This document shows, one piece after another, positions 60,038-64,000 of a stretch of DNA of 64,000 bases. Source of the DNA: CAYQDB01 sp964416195 (GTDB lineage Bacteria; Zixibacteria; MSB-5A5; GN15; FEB-12); NCBI GenBank assembly GCA_964416195.1, contig CAYQDB010000003.1:1-64000 (forward strand). Reading direction: 5' to 3'. Every line of letters begins with the position of its first letter. The stretch's first letter is position 1. The notes under the pieces were generated by a model. It was given only the letters and a program-made list of their open reading frames with translations. It did not search any database and was not told the origin of the DNA. A program made the position numbers and the translations under genes.

Positions 60038-60523
60038 ATGGTAGATCGGTTAATTGACATCCTTGGAAAAGAGGCGGCTCTCTTTGAATCGTTTCTCGAT
60101 TTGCTGGAACAGCAGCAGCAGATGCTGGTCGCAAACAACCTCGAGGGACTGAACAAAGTCACTGACCTGCAGCGAGAGAAGCTGATCGAAAGTCGGATAT
60201 TGAATCGTCAGCGTGAGGAGCTGGTTGAGCGGATCAAAGTGGCCAATGAGATCGACGGAGACCTGAACGTGGCACGCCTCCTGGAATTGGTTGATACCAA
60301 CCGTGCGGGCCAGTTGACCAAATTGAGGGAGATTATTCTTAACCTCAGTGAGAAAATTACCCAGACCCGTAATCAGAATGCGATGCTGTTGAACCGGTCG
60401 CGTGAGTATATCGCGAAGACAATGGAAATGTTGTCACAAATTCACAACCCCAAAGGCGCCTATGCGTCGAGTGGGGCTGAGCAGCAGCGAACGGCAAACG
60501 TTGCCGTAGACAGGAGAGTCTGA
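60038..60523 (+). CDS. flgN: FlgN-like flagellar export chaperone
   Basis: 161 residues, almost wholly helical, starting LIDILGKEAALFESFLDLLEQQQQMLVANNLEGLNK. The C-terminal SREYIAKTMEMLSQI with a polar tail fits FlgN, which escorts FlgK and FlgL. It lies directly before flgK, whose start overlaps the stop. No flgM was found next to it. Confidence 0.82.
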   Translation: MVDRLIDILGKEAALFESFLDLLEQQQQMLVANNLEGLNKVTDLQREKLIESRILNRQREELVERIKVANEIDGDLNVARLLELVDTNRAGQLTKLREIILNLSEKITQTRNQNAMLLNRSREYIAKTMEMLSQIHNPKGAYASSGAEQQRTANVAVDRRV

Positions 60524-61917
60524 TGCCGGGATTGTTCCAGGGACTTGAGCTGGGAAAACGGGCGCTGCTCACACACCAGACTTACCTGCAGACAATAGGG
60601 CACAATATTGCCAACGTCAATACCCCGGGCTACAGCCGTCAGCGGGTGAGCATTTCATCGACTTTTCCCGAACACAACGCGATAGGAACGATTGGCACCG
60701 GCGTAGCCGTTACCGACATCCGGCAGGTTCGCGATTTATTCCTGGGTGAGCAGTTTCGGAAGGAGAACAAGTCGCTTGGGCAGTGGTCGTACAAGCACAA
60801 GATTATGTCCCAGATTGAGGCTGTCTTTGGTGAACCAAACAGCAATACTCTCTCAGACCTGCTGAACGACTTCTGGGATGGTTGGGATGATCTTTCCACC
60901 AACCCAAGTTCTACCAGTCCCCGGGTGGCTCTCATTGAAAACGCTAACCTGCTGACTAATCGTTTCCACGAGGTGGCCGCACAGCTAAATACTCTGCGCG
61001 ATGCTATCGACGGCAACCTGGTTGCTATGACCAGCAATATCAACAGTCTCACCGCCGATGTGGCCCGTCTGAATGGCCAGATCAAAAAGCAGGAACTTGG
61101 CGGTGGTCGAGCCAACGACCTTCGTGATGTCCGCGATCAGCTCATTGATGAGTTGTCCGAGTATATCGACGTCAATACTATTGAGCAGAAAGACGGTCAG
61201 GTGCGCGTTTTTATTGGAGCAATGGAAATCGTAAATGGTGTCGATCAGGTGAATATCAACACAAGGGTCTTCAATGATAATGGTACGATCACGCACCAGC
61301 TCGTTTGGGAAAACAGCAACATGGTCGTGGGAAATACCAATGGTCAGTTCAAGGGGCTCCTGGATGCTCGCGATGATATTGTCCCCAGATACCTGGAACA
61401 ACTGGACATACTGGCACAGGAACTGATTCAGCAGGTTAATAGCTTACACAGCACCGGCTATGGCCTTGATGGCTCAACTGGTGTCGATTTTTTCGATAGC
61501 GCTTGTACCGGAGCTGCCAGCATCAGCTTAAACACGGCACTGGCCCAGAACCCGGACCGAATTGCCGCCTCCGCCAGTGGAGAGGAGGGCGATAATACTA
61601 TTGCCCTGGCGATACAGGACTTGCGCAACCAGAGAGTCATGGAAAACAACACGACAACGATGAGCGACTATTATAACAGCGTAATAGGCAAGCTCGGTGT
61701 CGAGGCACACGGAGCCCAGTCCCTTTCTGAAAACTATGAACTTCTGGTGCATCAGGTGTTGAGTGCCAGGGAATCAGTTCAGGGAGTTTCCCTCGATGAA
61801 GAGATGACGAACTTGGTGAAGTTTCAACATGCCTATGACGCGGCTGCCAGAGTCATTACGACGATGGATGAAGCGCTTGATATGGTGATTCTCAGGATGG
61901 GGGTCACGGGTCGATAG
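60523..61917 (+). CDS. flgK: Hook-filament junction protein FlgK
   Basis: 464 residues. N-terminal ALLTHQTYLQTIGHNIANVNTPGYSRQRV and C-terminal SLDEEMTNLVKFQHAYDAAARVITTMDEALDMVI are diagnostic. It caps the hook for filament growth. Slightly shorter than E. coli FlgK (547), missing part of the variable outer domain. Confidence 0.95.
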   Translation: MPGLFQGLELGKRALLTHQTYLQTIGHNIANVNTPGYSRQRVSISSTFPEHNAIGTIGTGVAVTDIRQVRDLFLGEQFRKENKSLGQWSYKHKIMSQIEAVFGEPNSNTLSDLLNDFWDGWDDLSTNPSSTSPRVALIENANLLTNRFHEVAAQLNTLRDAIDGNLVAMTSNINSLTADVARLNGQIKKQELGGGRANDLRDVRDQLIDELSEYIDVNTIEQKDGQVRVFIGAMEIVNGVDQVNINTRVFNDNGTITHQLVWENSNMVVGNTNGQFKGLLDARDDIVPRYLEQLDILAQELIQQVNSLHSTGYGLDGSTGVDFFDSACTGAASISLNTALAQNPDRIAASASGEEGDNTIALAIQDLRNQRVMENNTTTMSDYYNSVIGKLGVEAHGAQSLSENYELLVHQVLSARESVQGVSLDEEMTNLVKFQHAYDAAARVITTMDEALDMVILRMGVTGR

Positions 61918-61961
61918 CTGGGACCTGAGCCACAAAAACTACTATTACCACGGAGGGTGGT

Positions 61962-62297
61962 GTGCTCATACTTACACGGAGGTTGGGTGAATCAATCACC
62001 ATTGGAGACAACATTAAGGTCTCCGTACTCGGTATTCATGGACGGCAAGTGCGGTTGGGAATCGATGCCCCGCCGGAAGTGGTTGTGCATCGAGAAGAGA
62101 TATACGTTAGAATTCAGACAGAGAACCGCAAGGCGTCGAAGTCTATCAAGAAAGACTTGGTCGGCATGGTGCATTTGATCAAGGATAAGATAAAAAAGAA
62201 GGACCATCGGCAGACTAACTCGGCGAAGATTAACTACAAAGATAAGCCGCCAAAAGGCGGACGTAGCAGTAAGGGCAGAGAGGGAACGGTTGGGTAG
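61962..62297 (+). CDS. csrA: Carbon storage regulator CsrA with a long basic tail
   Basis: 111 residues from GTG 61962 (GGAGG upstream). Residues 1-55 are a regular CsrA (MLILTRRLGESITIGDNIKV, then APPEVVVHREEIY, with the RNA-binding Leu4 and the Arg in VHREE). A 50-residue extension rich in Lys, Arg and Ser follows (KKDHRQTNSAKINYKDKPPK). CsrA blocks translation of target mRNAs by binding GGA motifs. No FliW gene, its usual protein antagonist, is seen in the window. Confidence 0.93.
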   Translation: MLILTRRLGESITIGDNIKVSVLGIHGRQVRLGIDAPPEVVVHREEIYVRIQTENRKASKSIKKDLVGMVHLIKDKIKKKDHRQTNSAKINYKDKPPKGGRSSKGREGTVG

Positions 62298-62302
62298 CGA
62301 TT

Positions 62303-62310
62303 ACCGATAA
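62303..62310 (+). promoter_or_regulatory. Possible sigma-28 -10 box before flgL
   Basis: ACCGATAA (seven of eight to GCCGATAA) 22 bp before the flgL ATG; no good -35 side. A weak call. Confidence 0.3.
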
Positions 62311-62331
62311 GGCACCGTAAGGAGTATAGCA

Positions 62332-64000
62332 ATGCGCATCACTACTAACATGCTCACCGACCAAGTTGCCTACAATATGCAGCGTAATATCAGGCGCTAC
62401 ATGGAGATACAGACTCAGTTCTCTTCGGGACGAAGGATTAACACCCCGTCGGACGACCCTGTCGGGACTCAGCGCGATCTTATGTATCGTACTGAGCTGG
62501 CCAAAGGCGAGCAGTACCGCAAAAACATCAGCCAAGGTCAGAATTGGATGCAATCGTATGACAGCATCCTCTGCGACCTTAAGGATCTGTTTTCCAGCGG
62601 TAAGGAAATCGCGATCGATATGTCCAACGGTATCTACGATAGTGTGGCGCGCGAAGGTGCGGCCAACGAGATTGAGTCTGCTTTTAACCGACTGATCCAG
62701 TTAGCCAACAGTGAACTTGAAGGGAAATTCCTGTTTTCCGGTTTCAGGACCAGCACGAAAGCTATCGTGGCTTCTGCCAATGGCGTGGTTTACGGAGGAG
62801 ACGAGGGCCGGATTGAGTTCCAGATTGACTCCTCTTCACGCATGGGAGTCAACTTGACGGCTCAGGATGTTTTCCTTGCCTCTCTGTCTGTTATAGGCCA
62901 GAACGCTGATCTGAACCCGGTGATTATCAGTTCCACCTCATTGTCGGACCTCCATAACGGGCAGGGAGTCGATCAGAGTCCAGGCACCTTTACCATTACC
63001 GATCAGAACCTGGGTATCGTTTCCACCATCGACGTGAGCGCCGCTGTCGATATCAATGACGTTCTCGCAACCATAAATACCCAACTGGCTGCCGACGGAA
63101 TCACTAACCTTCAGGCTACGATCGGCCAGGAGAAGAACAATATCCTGCTGGATACGACTCAGAACGGTCTCATATCGAACGTGACGACTCTGGACAAACT
63201 GAATAGCGGGACCGGTATTGACCTAACCCCCGGGAAGATACTCGTGACCGATGGTGGAACCATCAACGCCACGATCGATTTCTCTGGTTCTACTACCATC
63301 GGGGATATCATCACGGCCTTCAATACCCAATTGGCGGCGCAGGGAGCAGCCAATGTCACCATGCAGATAAATGCCGCCAACACTGGCTTGGAGATCATTG
63401 ACTCCAACGGGGCGCCGCTTGGTTTGAGCATTATGGAGGCTGACCTATCTGAGAACACTGCCTCCAACCTCGGCATCCTGGGCGATGTCGATCCCATCCT
63501 GGTAGGGGGCGATCTTGACCCGGTAGTCAGCTTCAAAGTTGAAGAGATCACAGGCACAACGGCTACCGATCTGGGAATCATAGGCGAGTTTTCCGGGGAT
63601 TTCGCCGGTACGGACCTTGACCCATTATTGCTTGCCACTTCGAACATAGCGGATCTAAATGCCGGTGGTGGCTATGAGCTCGGTGAGATTGTCATATGCC
63701 AGGGGGATACCAGCCGAACTATTGATCTCTCCAGCCTCGCAATTGTCACTGTGCAGGACATACTGGATGCCATCAATGGTTGCGGCCTGGACATCACTGC
63801 CTCTATTAACGCCAATGGACAAGGTATTCAGATTGTCAACGATGATCCTACCCGATCGTTAACCGTTGAGGACGTCCCCGGTGGCAGAACAACGAAGGAT
63901 TTGGGAATCTTCGGCTCAAGTGACATGATGGGAACAATGCTGGTCCTCATGAACTCCCTGCGCAACGATGATCAGGAAGGTACCGGACTGCTGTTACAGA
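62332..64000 (+). CDS. flgL: Hook-filament junction protein FlgL, 3' end cut by window
   Basis: Open frame from ATG 62332 (AAGGAG nine bases upstream) to the window end, about 556 residues so far. The N-terminus MRITTNMLTDQVAYNMQRNI, the flagellin-type SSGRRINTPSDDPVG and the helix region GAANEIESAFNRLIQLANSELEGKFLFSGF are FlgL hallmarks. Residues about 200-535 carry at least three repeats with a LATINTQLAADGITNLQA / IITAFNTQLAAQGAANVT / ILDAINGCGLDITASIN pattern like Flagellin_IN motifs. E. coli FlgL is only 317 residues, so this one has a large inserted outer domain. Confidence 0.92.
   Translation, partial: MRITTNMLTDQVAYNMQRNIRRYMEIQTQFSSGRRINTPSDDPVGTQRDLMYRTELAKGEQYRKNISQGQNWMQSYDSILCDLKDLFSSGKEIAIDMSNGIYDSVAREGAANEIESAFNRLIQLANSELEGKFLFSGFRTSTKAIVASANGVVYGGDEGRIEFQIDSSSRMGVNLTAQDVFLASLSVIGQNADLNPVIISSTSLSDLHNGQGVDQSPGTFTITDQNLGIVSTIDVSAAVDINDVLATINTQLAADGITNLQATIGQEKNNILLDTTQNGLISNVTTLDKLNSGTGIDLTPGKILVTDGGTINATIDFSGSTTIGDIITAFNTQLAAQGAANVTMQINAANTGLEIIDSNGAPLGLSIMEADLSENTASNLGILGDVDPILVGGDLDPVVSFKVEEITGTTATDLGIIGEFSGDFAGTDLDPLLLATSNIADLNAGGGYELGEIVICQGDTSRTIDLSSLAIVTVQDILDAINGCGLDITASINANGQGIQIVNDDPTRSLTVEDVPGGRTTKDLGIFGSSDMMGTMLVLMNSLRNDDQEGTGLLLQ

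Overview
The window is a bacterial chromosome segment of roughly 50% GC. It comes from a flagellated, two-membrane (diderm) bacterium: L- and P-ring genes flgH and flgI, TatC, a CtpA-type periplasmic protease and several signal-peptide proteins are present. Three secreted proteins end in dockerin-like repeats of the NVADVTYLV.YLF.GGPPP type. From memory this motif is common in candidate phylum Zixibacteria and related FCB-group lineages, so I suggest that affiliation as an inference; no rRNA is present to test it.

1-14.5 kb (mostly minus strand): a secreted protein cut by the window edge, a cohesin-like/dockerin protein, a two-gene M16 peptidase operon (one catalytic, one non-catalytic subunit), glycogen phosphorylase divergent from 6-phosphofructokinase, a LOG-family protein, a RelA-RIS-like/DUF2250 protein, a DUF819 membrane protein, a secreted trypsin-like protease and a GIY-YIG protein. 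15-24.9 kb: a secreted papain-like protease with Ig-like and dockerin domains, a zinc-ribbon protein, trmO, biotin ligase, ctpA, and an overlapping trio (degenerate signal-peptidase-like protein, HAD phosphatase, O6-alkylguanine methyltransferase). 25-31 kb: glyA, a thiamine-binding-type protein, cutA, a TPR protein, a UPF0282 metallo-hydrolase, nrdR and tatC, separated by many palindromic REP-like repeats.

31.1-33.9 kb is an AT-richer island inserted in a tRNA-Gly(CCC) gene. A perfect 46-bp copy of the tRNA 5' part lies at the left end and the intact tRNA at the right. Inside is an operon of short membrane-anchored exported proteins with no recognisable integrase. The same layout (5' fragment of a gene, inserted DNA, intact gene) recurs at cutA and nrdR a few kb away.

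34-64 kb (plus strand): a DUF512 radical SAM protein and Der GTPase, then a regulatory block (PP2C phosphatase, RsbW-like kinase, STAS protein, HEAT-repeat protein, two stand-alone receivers, a CheY, an NtrB-like kinase and a sigma-54 activator), then motAB and flagellar genes flgB-flgC-x-fliE-F-G-H-I-J, flgF-G-A-H-I-J-N-K, csrA and flgL (cut by the window end). Good sigma-54 promoter matches precede flgB and flgF, and a perfect sigma-28 -10 box precedes motA, which fits the adjacent sigma-54 activator and the usual flagellar hierarchy. fliK, flgD and flgE are missing from their usual place after fliJ, where a reverse-oriented dockerin gene lies.
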